Assembly (NCBI GenBank): GCA_022376925.1
Contig: JAIOJX010000026.1
Location: 257,297,330 to 257,361,329 of the forward strand
Direction: 5' to 3'
Source: Tragulus kanchil
Taxonomy: Eukaryota; Chordata; Mammalia; Artiodactyla; Tragulidae
Length of the DNA stretch: 64,000 nt
Part shown: positions 51,735 to 61,303 of the stretch, piece after piece
Layout: each line of letters begins with the position of its first letter
How positions within the stretch are numbered: the stretch's first letter is position 1
The notes under the pieces: model-generated
What the model was told of the DNA's origin: nothing
Seen by the model: only the letters and a program-made list of their open reading frames with translations
The model's database searches: none
Program-made: the position numbers and the translations under genes

Positions 51735-52335
51735 TTAGTAGTTTGCTAAGGCACCCATAACAAAGGACCACAGAATGAGTGGCTTAAACAACAGATACTT
51801 TGTTTTTTCAGAGTTATAGAGACTATATACCAGGAATTCCCTGGTAGACCAGATGGTAAAAGAATCTGCCTGCAATGCAGGAGACCAGGGTTTGATCCCT
51901 GGGTCATGAAGATTCCCTGGAGAAGAGAATGGCAACCCTCTCCAGTATCTTGCCTGGAGAATTCCATGGACAAATCATGGGGTCTCAAGAGTTGGACATG
52001 ACTGAGCAACTTTCACTTTCACATAGAGGCTATAAATGTCAAATCAAGGTATCCCTAGGGTTGGTTTCTTCTGAGGTTTTTGTTCTTTGCTTGTAGATGA
52101 CTGTCTCTTACCTGGGTTTTCACATGATCTTCCGTCTGTGTGTGTCTCTGTTTAAATGTTCTTGTTTATAAGGATACCAGTTATATTGGATTAAGGTACA
52201 TTCCAGTAACTGCACTTTAGTTACTTTTTTAAGACACTATCTCCAAATACAGTCACATTCTGAGGCAGCTGGAGGAAGGTTTAGAATTTCAACATAGGGA
52301 TTTTGTAAAGACACAATTCAGTCCCTATAAGGTGA
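51735..52335 (+). mobile_element. Old interspersed repeat, split by a Bov-tA
   Basis: Outside the SINE the sequence follows a widespread mammalian repeat by word order: 'taacaaaggaccacagaatg', 'gtggcttaaacaacagatac', then after the SINE 'cttgtagatgactgtctctt', 'ccaaatacagtcacattctg' and 'acacaattcagtccctataa'. I do not assign the family name. The part right of the SINE recurs at 53114-53426 through duplication 18. Confidence 0.6.
51828..52022 (+). mobile_element. Bov-tA SINE with target-site duplication
   Basis: 'ggaattccctggtagaccag', 'aaagaatctgcctgcaatgc', 'gtttgatccctgggtcatga', 'ctccagtatcttgcctggag', 'gagttggacatgactgagca'. Flanked by 12-bp repeats at 51816-51827 and 52023-52034 with one mismatch ('atagagactata' / 'atagaggctata'). 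Inserted into the older repeat annotated above. Confidence 0.92.
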
Positions 52336-54053
52336 CATAGGAAATTCCTGGAGTCTATATTGCTTTAAAGCATCTTGAGTTCCAGACTCCATTAGACATT
52401 ATCGAACAATCTGACTTGCAACCACCATAATGTTAGTTCCTTAGTATTCTATAAAAATGCAAAAAATTCAGTTGGAGAATATATATAGCTCATTATGATT
52501 ACCACATGGGGACTTCCCTGGTGGTCCAGTAGGTAAAGAATCCACCTTGCAGTACAAGGGGCACCAGTTTGATCCCTGGCCCAGGAAGATCTCATGTGCT
52601 GTGGAGCAGTTGGACCAGTTTGTCCAGTTACGAGCCAGCTCTGTGGAGTGCATGTGCCCAGAGCCAGTGCTCTGCGGGGAGAGAGGCCACTGCAATGTGA
52701 GGCCCACACAAGCCAAAGAATAAAAGATGGATGAAAATAAATAAAAAAACAATAAAAGTAGCCAGGAAAAATTTTAAAAAGATTACTGCATGTTATAGCC
52801 CAATATAAAATTAAGAGTTATAAAAAAGATTACTGTATGAACTTTTCCAAGTACAAATTTAAAGTACCTAAATACCCAAATTGTGTATTTGTGAGAAATA
52901 TATATTCTAATATTTTGAAGAATGAAATTATAAGACTACTCTAGATTCTTCAAAAAATTGACTAACCCTCTCCAGTATCTTGCCAGACCAGGGTTTGATC
53001 CCTGGGTCAGAATTCCAAAATGGCAACCCTCTCCAGTATCTTGCCTGGAGAATTCCATGGACAAATCATGGGGTCTCAAGAGTTGGACATGACTGAGCAA
53101 CTTTCACTTTCACATAGAGGCTATAAATGTCAAATCAAGGTATCCCTAGGGTTGGTTTCTTCTGAGGTTTTTGTTCTTTGCTTGTAGATGACTGTCTCTT
53201 ACCTGGGTTTTCACATGATCTTCCGTCTGTGTGTGTCTCTGTTTAAATGTTCTTGTTTATAAGGATACCAGTTATATTGGATTAAGGTACATTCCAGTAA
53301 CTGCACTTTAGTTACTTTTTTAAGACACTATCTCCAAATACAGTCACATTCTGAGGCAGCTGGAGGAAGGTTTAGAATTTCAACATAGGGATTTTGTAAA
53401 GACACAATTCAGTCCCTATAAGGTGACATAGGAAATTCCTGGAGTCTATATTGCTTTAAAGCATCTTGAGTTCCAGACTCCATTAGACATTATCGAACAA
53501 TCTGACTTGCAACCACCATAATGTTAGTTCCTTAGTATTCTATAAAAATGCAAAAAATTCAGTTGGAGAATATATATAGCTCATTATGATTACCACATGG
53601 GGACTTCCCTGGTGGTCCAGTAGGTAAAGAATCCACCTTGCAGTACAAGGGGCACCAGTTTGATCCCTGGCCCAGGAAGATCTCATGTGCTGTGGAGCAG
53701 TTGGACCAGTTTGTCCAGTTACGAGCCAGCTCTGTGGAGTGCATGTGCCCAGAGCCAGTGCTCTGCGGGGAGAGAGGCCACTGCAATGTGAGGCCCACAC
53801 AAGCCAAAGAATAAAAGATGGATGAAAATAAATAAAAAAACAATAAAAGTAGCCAGGAAAAATTTTAAAAAGATTACTGCATGTTATAGCCCAATATAAA
53901 ATTAAGAGTTATAAAAAAGATTACTGTATGAACTTTTCCAAGTACAAATTTAAAGTACCTAAATACCCAAATTGTGTATTTGTGAGAAATATATATTCTA
54001 ATATTTTGAAGAATGAAATTATAAGACTACTCTAGATTCTTCAAAGAATTGAC
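51928..54053. repeat. Direct duplication 18 (period 1091 bp) with a 56-bp mosaic junction
   Basis: Left copy 51928-52962, right copy 53019-54053, one A/G difference near the end. The junction 52963-53018 is made of pieces of the Bov-tA at the left-copy start, in the wrong order: 'aaccctctccagtatcttgc' (as at about 51935) followed by 'accagggtttgatccctggg' (as at about 51884). The right copy of the SINE is therefore incomplete and scrambled at its 5' side. Confidence 0.95.
52509..52780 (+). mobile_element. CHR-type SINE (repeated at 53600-53871)
   Basis: 'gacttccctggtggtccagt', 'gtttgatccctggcccagga', 'gaataaaagatggatgaaaa' and 'caataaaagtagccagg'. Imperfect flanking repeats 'gattaccacatg' (52497-52508) and 'gattactgcatg' (52781-52792). 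Short form without the C-rich extension. Paired 86 and 94 codon minus frames are SINE translations. Confidence 0.85.
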
Positions 54054-54134
54054 ATGAGACTTATTTTCTGTATCTCAATAAGGAAAGAACCCATAGTTTT
54101 AAAAGCAAACATTGAGCAATTTAAAATACTTCTG

Positions 54135-54458
54135 GGGCTTCCCCTGGTGGTCCAGTGGATAAGGACACCGCCTTGCTGTGCAAGGGGCGCCAGTTCGACC
54201 CCTGGCCTGGGAAGATCCCACGTGCCGCGGAGCGGCTGGACTGATGTGTCCAATTACCGAGCCGGAGCTCTGGAGCGCATGTGCCCAGAGCCGGCGCTCT
54301 GCAGCGACAGACGCCACCGCGATGGGAGGCCCACAGGAGCCAAAGAACAAAGACGGATGAAAACAGGGAAACGAAAAACCAATAGAAGTGGCCCGCCCGC
54401 TCCCTCCCTCCCCAACCCGACCCCCGCCCAAAAATAAATAAATAAAATAAAATAAAAT
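54135..54458 (+). mobile_element. Young CHR-type SINE with C-rich 3' extension and target-site duplication
   Basis: Close relative of the 4894 element (roughly 93 percent by eye) with the same CpG-rich body and 'ccaatagaagtggcc' end, followed by the same kind of C-rich extension (about 54393-54429) and an (aaat)n tail. Flanked by 'aaaatacttctg' at 54123-54134 and 54459-54470. Frames of 127 and 144 codons here are SINE translations. Confidence 0.9.
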
Positions 54459-54685
54459 AAAATACTTCTGTTTGAGAGGGGCCATATGTATACCTATGGC
54501 AGATTCAGGCTGATGTGGGGCAGTAAACAACAAAATTAAAATACCTCTGTTTTTACAGTATTTTCATGTTAATGATGAAATGATGTAGGGACCAAGTGCT
54601 TATTTAGAAGAACTCATGCCATTTTGTTAACACTGACCTCAGGACAGATATTTTTATTTTTAATTAAGTTGAAGTTTCAGATGCA

Positions 54686-57012
54686 AAGCTATTGAGGCGC
54701 TTCTGAGATCAAGGTGAGGCAGGAAGGAAGATTAAAATCAGCCTCGTGTATTTGGGGAAGGCAGGAAGCCTAAGCAGGGATATGATAGACTGGGTGAGTC
54801 TACTGCCCACACTACTCACACCTTGTACTGTGGAGAGTGTTCCACTTCTCGGCAGAGGATTCCTATGGTGCTCAGGAGAGTCATTAAATTTAGTCTACAA
54901 TCTTAGGTTCCATTTTTTCCTTAGTTGCTGACGATTCTTTTCTTTTTCCTCAAATGAAGCACTATAAGCTCTTGGAACCCGGAGTTTTCCTGATATAGAA
55001 TCATCCTACTATAACTTGTAAATTCCCTATATCTCTGTAATGAAGATCTCAAACTTATTTTTTCATTAATGTAAGATTTTTGCATCTAATTTTATGAGAA
55101 ATGCAAGCTTTGGGAGAAATAATCTCCATTTATTCTAGTTTAACGTGCTCACTGGGCCAACCTAAAATTTTTTTCAGTCCCTACCCATTTTACATAAACT
55201 ACATTCCATGTAGCAGCAAGACCAATCTAAATCAGCATGTATGTCAGATAAGAGAATATCTATGTAGAGTAATTTATACAGAGAGCCAATTTAAATGTCT
55301 CATTTAAATTTTATGGAAATGGTCTTGCCTGTCCAGTAACTGGCTGTGGAATCGATTAGGAAGAACTTATTTTCTAGTCCTTCACTTTGTCTCAGACCCT
55401 GTCTAAAATCTAGCCTCTAGCTCTCTGCTAACCAGACAACATAAAAAAATTATTTTCAGACTATGGTAACTTCTTCAAGCCAATAAATTCTTTTGCAGGT
55501 CAACTGACATTTGCTAGAGCAGATCTGGTCTGATATGACTCAAGTCAACTTGTAGGCAGTTTGACATCGAAGGCTACATTGCCACTCCCTGTCCATATGC
55601 AGTGACTACTAGTAACTCAGTCTGCTAGATGTACTGGGGCCTAATCAGCAGTTCCAGATTGAGAACCAAAGGTCTGATCAAGAGTCACAAAACCTGAATT
55701 GATTTCTGTTTGTGTGCTAAGACGTTTCAGTCATATCAGACAGTAGCCCACCAGGCTTCTCTGCCCATCGAATTCTAGCAACAATCCTAGCGCGGGTTGC
55801 CATTTTCCAGGGGATCTTCTTGACCCAAGGATCAAACCTGAGATCTCTAAGCTATTGAGGCGCTTCTGAGATCAAGGTGAGGCAGGAAGGAAGATTAAAA
55901 TCAGCCTCGTGTATTTGGGGAAGGCAGGAAGCCTAAGCAGGGATATGATAGACTGGGTGAGTCTACTGCCCACACTACTCACACCTTGTACTGTGGAGAG
56001 TGTTCCACTTCTCGGCAGAGGATTCCTATGGTGCTCAGGAGAGTCATTAAATTTAGTCTACAATCTTAGGTTCCATTTTTTCCTTAGTTGCTGACGATTC
56101 TTTTCTTTTTCCTCAAATGAAGCACTATAAGCTCTTGGAACCCGGAGTTTTCCTGATATAGAATCATCCTACTATAACTTGTAAATTCCCTATATCTCTG
56201 TAATGAAGATCTCAAACTTATTTTTTCATTAATGTAAGATTTTTGCATCTAATTTTATGAGAAATGCAAGCTTTGGGAGAAATAATCTCTCCATTTATTC
56301 TAGTTTAACGTGCTCACTGGGCCAACCTAAAATTTTTTTCAGTCCCTACCCATTTTACATAAACTACATTCCATGTAGCAGCAAGACCAATCTAAATCAG
56401 CATGTATGTCAGATAAGAGAATATCTATGTAGAGTAATTTATACAGAGAGCCAATTTAAATGTCTCATTTAAATTTTATGGAAATGGTCTTGCCTGTCCA
56501 GTAACTGGCTGTGGAATCGATTAGGAAGAACTTATTTTCTAGTCCTTCACTTTGTCTCAGACCCTGTCTAAAATCTAGCCTCTAGCTCTCTGCTAACCAG
56601 ACAACATAAAAAAATTATTTTCAGACTATGGTAACTTCTTCAAGCCAATAAATTCTTTTGCAGGTCAACTGACATTTGCTAGAGCAGATCTGGTCTGATA
56701 TGACTCAAGTCAACTTGTAGGCAGTTTGACATCGAAGGCTACATTGCCACTCCCTGTCCATATGCAGTGACTACTAGTAACTCAGTCTGCTAGATGTACT
56801 GGGGCCTAATCAGCAGTTCCAGATTGAGAACCAAAGGTCTGATCAAGAGTCACAAAACCTGAATTGATTTCTGTTTGTGTGCTAAGACGTTTCAGTCATA
56901 TCAGACAGTAGCCCACCAGGCTTCTCTGCCCATGGAATTCTAGCAAGAATCCTAGGGTGGGTTGCCATTTCCTTCTCCAGGGGATCTTCTTGACCCAAGG
57001 ATCAAACCTGAG
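54686..57012. repeat. Direct duplication 19 (period 1163-1170 bp) with a noisy left-copy end
   Basis: Left copy 54686-55842, right copy 55849-57012, 6-bp junction. One 2-bp difference lies near 55120/56285. The last about 100 bp of the left copy, inside a Bov-tA, carry several substitutions and a 5-bp loss ('ttgccattttccaggggatc' against the normal 'ccatttccttctccag'). The right copy agrees with ordinary Bov-tA. Paired 61 and 68-71 codon frames are not gene-like. Confidence 0.95.
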
Positions 57013-57075
57013 TCTCATGTCTCCTGCATTGGCAGGTGGGTTCTTTAACATTAGTGCCATCTGGGAAGTTCTTAC
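56872..57075 (-). mobile_element. Bov-tA SINE, antisense (partial noisy copy at 55707-55842)
   Basis: Reverse-strand Bov-tA: 'gtgctaagacgtttcagtca', 'agcccaccaggcttctctgc', 'tccaggggatcttcttgacc', 'catgtctcctgcattggcag', ending 'catctgggaagtt'. The left version stops at the duplication junction. Confidence 0.88.
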
Positions 57076-57344
57076 TTCTGTTTATCATAGACTTTACCTG
57101 GCTCTAAAAAGTCCAGTTTTAATTGAAGTAGATAGGAAAAGTTTTGAGGTTCATTTAAGTCTCTTCCGTGTACAAATAACAGTGATTTTCTCCTCAATCT
57201 TTACATTTTCCACATTGATGCAGCTCTTTGTGATGGCCATTTTGAAATCTTCTAAAAATGGTAAAACATAAAGCCTTCTTAATAACTAATTTTAATGAAG
57301 TAGGGAATAATCTCCGCTTTGCCCAACACAGATCACAGGGATCT

Positions 57345-59638
57345 GCAGCATGTCGAGGAGAGGTGTATAACTAGCATTTGTTTCCTAAAAAGTAGACTCA
57401 TTGGGAAGTCCTTCTGATTTTTGAGACCCAATCAGAAACGTGACTCACACATTCGGAAACATCAACCAGGTCATTCTCACGCCATGATAGGGGAATCTTT
57501 ATATTCTGATGACCACTGTGTGAAGTCTTGCTTGTGCCAGTTTCCCTTAAAATACTTTCACAATTCATCTTATTAAACAGTCAGGCCACATTTAAGTCTA
57601 CACCCATTTTTACAAGACCACAGTGTTTGATCATAGATTCATAGATCATTTAACACAAGCAACAGCTATTTCACCAACAGCCTTGCTGTCATTAAGCAGT
57701 AGCTACTGTCAAAAGTTCAGGAACAGGCCCAGCAGGATGACGAAAAGCATCAAGATACAGTGCCTTCCCAACTGTCACAACAGCAGAGAGAAGCATCTGG
57801 TGTCCAGAACAGCAAGTAGAAAGGGCAGTGGCCATGGTGGGCCTGATGCAGCAGGCTTTTTTGGAGAAGCTCTGCCTATGTCCCAGCTCTGTCTCAATGG
57901 ACAAGTTAAGGGATCCCATAAAACCATACAGCATAAATTAGTTATTTTGCCAGAGGTCCCACAGAGTTACCAGTTTCAATCAGAGTAAGTTTTCCTCAAC
58001 ACTAAAAAAAAAAAAAAGTAAATAAAATTGCTTACTTTACAAAAATATTTACTTTAAAAATCTGTATCTTTGCCTCTTGAAGTTCATATTCATAATGGAA
58101 ATGAACAAATGTCTTTTGTTACATATTCATTTGTTATCCTGTTTTGCATCATCTCTGACACTAGCTCCAAATATAGTGATATTATGAAAAATAACATAGA
58201 AAGTGCATGCAAAGTGTCTTGAATTAGGCTTTGAATAGAACAAATCTTCCATAAATGGTAATTGTTTTTACTCTGAAAAGTTAAGAATACGTTGTCAAAA
58301 ATTTGTATTAAATGTTATTAAACTGGCAAATATCAAACTTGTAAGTGACAGAGTAGATCTGCTACCAAAGAAATAAACTCCCCAAATTTGTTTAGTAGTC
58401 AAGCCAGTTGGAATGAATTTTTTGAAAAAATGTATGAGTAGTGATGAAGGCCCCAGGCCTGCACACAATCATTAGCTTTAATGAATTTAAAAGCAGCATG
58501 TCGAGGAGAGGTGTATAACTAGCATTTGTTTCCTAAAAGTAGACTCATTGGGAAGTCCTTCTGATTTTGAGACCCAATCAGAAACGTGACTCACACATTC
58601 GGAAACATCAACCAGGTCATTCTCACGCCATGATAGGGGAATCTTTATATTCTGATGACCACTGTGTGAAGTCTTGCTTGTGCCAGTTTCCCTTAAAATA
58701 CTTTCACAATTCATCTTATTAAACAGTCAGGCCACATTTAAGTCTACACCCATTTTTACAAGACCACAGTGTTTGATCATAGATTCATAGATCATTTAAC
58801 ACAAGCAACAGCTATTTCACCAACAGCCTTGCTGTCATTAAGCAGTAGCTACTGTCAAAAGTTCAGGAACAGGCCCAGCAGGATGACGAAAAGCATCAAG
58901 ATACAGTGCCTTCCCAACTGTCACAACAGCAGAGAGAAGCATCTGGTGTCCAGAACAGCAAGTAGAAAGGGCAGTGGCCATGGTGGGCCTGATGCAGCAG
59001 GCTTTTTTGGAGAAGCTCTGCCTATGTCCCAGCTCTGTCTCAATGGACAAGTTAAGGGATCCCATAAAACCATACAGCATAAATTAGTTATTTTGCCAGA
59101 GGTCCCACAGAGTTACCAGTTTCAATCAGAGTAAGTTTTCCTCAACACTAAAAAAAAAAAAAAGTAAATAAAATTGCTTACTTTACAAAAATATTTACTT
59201 TAAAAATCTGTATCTTTGCCTCTTGAAGTTCATATTCATAATGGAAATGAACAAATGTCTTTTGTTACATATTCATTTGTTATCCTGTTTTGCATCATCT
59301 CTGACACTAGCTCCAAATATAGTGATATTATGAAAAATAACATAGAAAGTGCATGCAAAGTGTCTTGAATTAGGCTTTGAATAGAACAAATCTTCCATAA
59401 ATGGTAATTGTTTTTACTCTGAAAAGTTAAGAATACGTTGTCAAAAATTTGTATTAAATGTTATTAAACTGGCAAATATCAAACTTGTAAGTGACAGAGT
59501 AGATCTGCTACCAAAGAAATAAACTCCCCAAATTTGTTTAGTAGTCAAGCCAGTTGGAATGAATTTTTTGAAAAAATGTATGAGTAGTGATGAAGGCCCC
59601 AGGCCTGCACACAATCATTAGCTTTAATGAATTTAAAA
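57345..59638. repeat. Direct duplication 20 (period 1146-1148 bp), no junction insert
   Basis: Left copy 57345-58492 abuts right copy 58493-59638. Two single-base homopolymer differences occur in the first 80 bp; otherwise the copies appear identical. The unit holds the possible retropseudogene described at 57640. I see no clear microhomology at the junction. Confidence 0.95.
57640..58017 (+). pseudogene. Possible processed pseudogene 3' end with poly(A) (repeated at 58786-59163)
   Basis: A plus-strand frame at 57703-57819 encodes 38 residues of strongly protein-like, Q/E/S-rich sequence, for example 'KVQEQAQQDDEKHQDTVPSQ'. It is interrupted upstream by an in-frame TAG at 57700-57702 and ends with TAG at 57817-57819. 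About 185 bp of 3'-UTR-like sequence follows, then an uninterrupted run of 14 A (58004-58017). Coding tail, UTR and A-run on one strand fit a 3'-truncated retrocopy. No parent gene is recognised. The longer 121-codon frame at 57623 and the 80-codon minus frame at 57692 are in other frames and look incidental. Confidence 0.35.
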
Positions 59639-60029
59639 TTATGTAATCTTTCAAGAATAAAAATAAACTTTTAAAGACATCATGTCTTTTAGATATCACT
59701 GAAGAAAAAATTAATGTTGTTGTTAGTACTACGTCTCTTTGATTCTTGAGTAAAACATCAAGTTTAATTAAAGAGAACTGACAAGATAGTGTAATCTCTT
59801 GTGAAAAATTTGCATGCAATACATTTAAGGGCTTTGTGGGTGGACTGCTTTTTCTATTTCACTGTGACACATTATTTTCCCAGTTTCATGTATTTCTTTT
59901 CCTTTCATTAAAATTTATATTTGAGTTTCCTCAATAAAAGAGATAAGTTGTTTTATAACATCAGAAAAGAGTCGTATCTTGATTACAAGTAAGACTAATG
60001 TCTTATTTAATTTTTAATGGCAGTGCTAA
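59639..60029. other. Unduplicated AT-rich stretch, nothing recognised
   Basis: Single-copy sequence; a 93-codon minus frame at 59538-59819 crosses the duplication edge and has no recognised similarity. Confidence 0.5.
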
Positions 60030-60248
60030 CATACATCTGTGTGTTGCAACTTAGTCACTAAGTCATTTCCAACTCTTTTGCAACACCATGGACTGTAGCC
60101 CACCATGCTCCTCTGTCCATAGGATTTCTGAGGCAACTGAAGTGGGTTACCATTTCCTTCTCCAGGGGATCTCCTGGACCCAAGGACTAAACCTACCCCT
60201 CTTGCATTATAGGCAGATTCTTTATTACTGACCCACCAGGGAAGTCCA
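60030..60248 (-). mobile_element. Bov-tA SINE, antisense
   Basis: 'caacttagtcactaagtcat', 'ccatggactgtagcccacca', 'accatttccttctccagggg', 'tgacccaccagggaagtcc'. A 77-codon minus frame is its translation. An (at)n tract follows at about 60300-60350. Confidence 0.92.
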
Positions 60249-60554
60249 CATAAATACATAATCCATTATATTTTCAATAATTTATGTATTATAAAATATG
60301 TTTCATAATATATATTTATGTTAAATATATATACACATATATATATATATTTGGTTATGAGATCTGAACAAAGAAAATCAAAAGAAAGATGGAGTGAAAA
60401 GCTTTTTCCTTTTAGTAAGCAGGCAGAAACTAAAGGGAAAAAAAAAGCACAGAAAAGTGAACATTATATGAACTCTTAACTATGAAAAACGTAGAACCAC
60501 CAAAGTATAGTATTCGTTTGATTCTAATATGTGGAAATAAGTGTTTGAGTGTGG

Positions 60555-60620
60555 TGTGGAACCTAGGTCTCCCATGCTGTAAGCAGATTCTTTACCATCT
60601 GAGCTGCAAGGGAAGCCCAA
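60555..60620 (-). mobile_element. Bov-tA 5' fragment, antisense
   Basis: Only the tRNA-like head remains: 'aacctaggtctcccatgctg', 'gattctttaccatctgagct', 'gcaagggaagccc'. Confidence 0.75.
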
Positions 60621-60869
60621 AGTGTGGTATGCCACATATTAAACAACAGAGAGGACTGTAGGACCTTGGCAATTTAGCAGTTGTATCAGTTAAAATAACT
60701 TACAACTGCAAAAAACATCACAGCCACCTCACAAGTGCTTAAATACAAGAGCTTCTTAAACTTCAATGTGCATACAAATCACCTGGATATCATAATAAAA
60801 TGTTTTTCTAATTCAGTAGGTCTGGGGAGCATATTGAGAGTCCACATGTTACATCTCCCATACAGGTAA

Positions 60870-61303
60870 AGCTATGGTTTTCCAGTAGTCATGTATGAAT
60901 GTAAGAGCTAGATCATAAAGAAGGCTGAGTGCTGAAGAATTGATGCCTTTGAACTGTGGTGTTGAAGAAGACTCTTTAGAGTCCCTTGGACAGCAAGGAG
61001 ATCATATCAGTCAATCCTAAAGGAAATCAACCCTGGCTATTCATTGGAAGGACTGATGATAAAGCTGAAGCTCCAATACTTTGGCCACCTGATGCAAAGA
61101 GAAGACTCATTGGAAAAGACTCTGATGTTTGGAAAATAGAAGGTAGAGGGAGAAGGGGATGACAGAGGACGAGATGGTTGGATGGCACCACTGCATCAAT
61201 AGACCTGAGTTTGAGCAAGCTCCAGGAGATAGTTCAGGACAGGGTAGCCTGGTGTGCCACAGTGTATAAGAGTTGGATGCGACTGAACCTGAACTGAAGA
61301 TGA
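60870..61303 (+). mobile_element. BovB LINE 3' end
   Basis: Follows the familiar 3' part of the ruminant BovB non-LTR retrotransposon: 'gaactgtggtgttgaagaag', 'cccttggacagcaaggagat', 'ctccaatactttggccacct', 'aagactcattggaaaagact', 'gacagaggacgagatggttg', then 'gagttggatgcgactgaacc'. This is the reverse-transcriptase C-terminal and 3' UTR portion, heavily 5' truncated and non-functional. A 63-codon minus frame over it is incidental. A damaged partial copy lies at 62281-62428. Confidence 0.9.
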
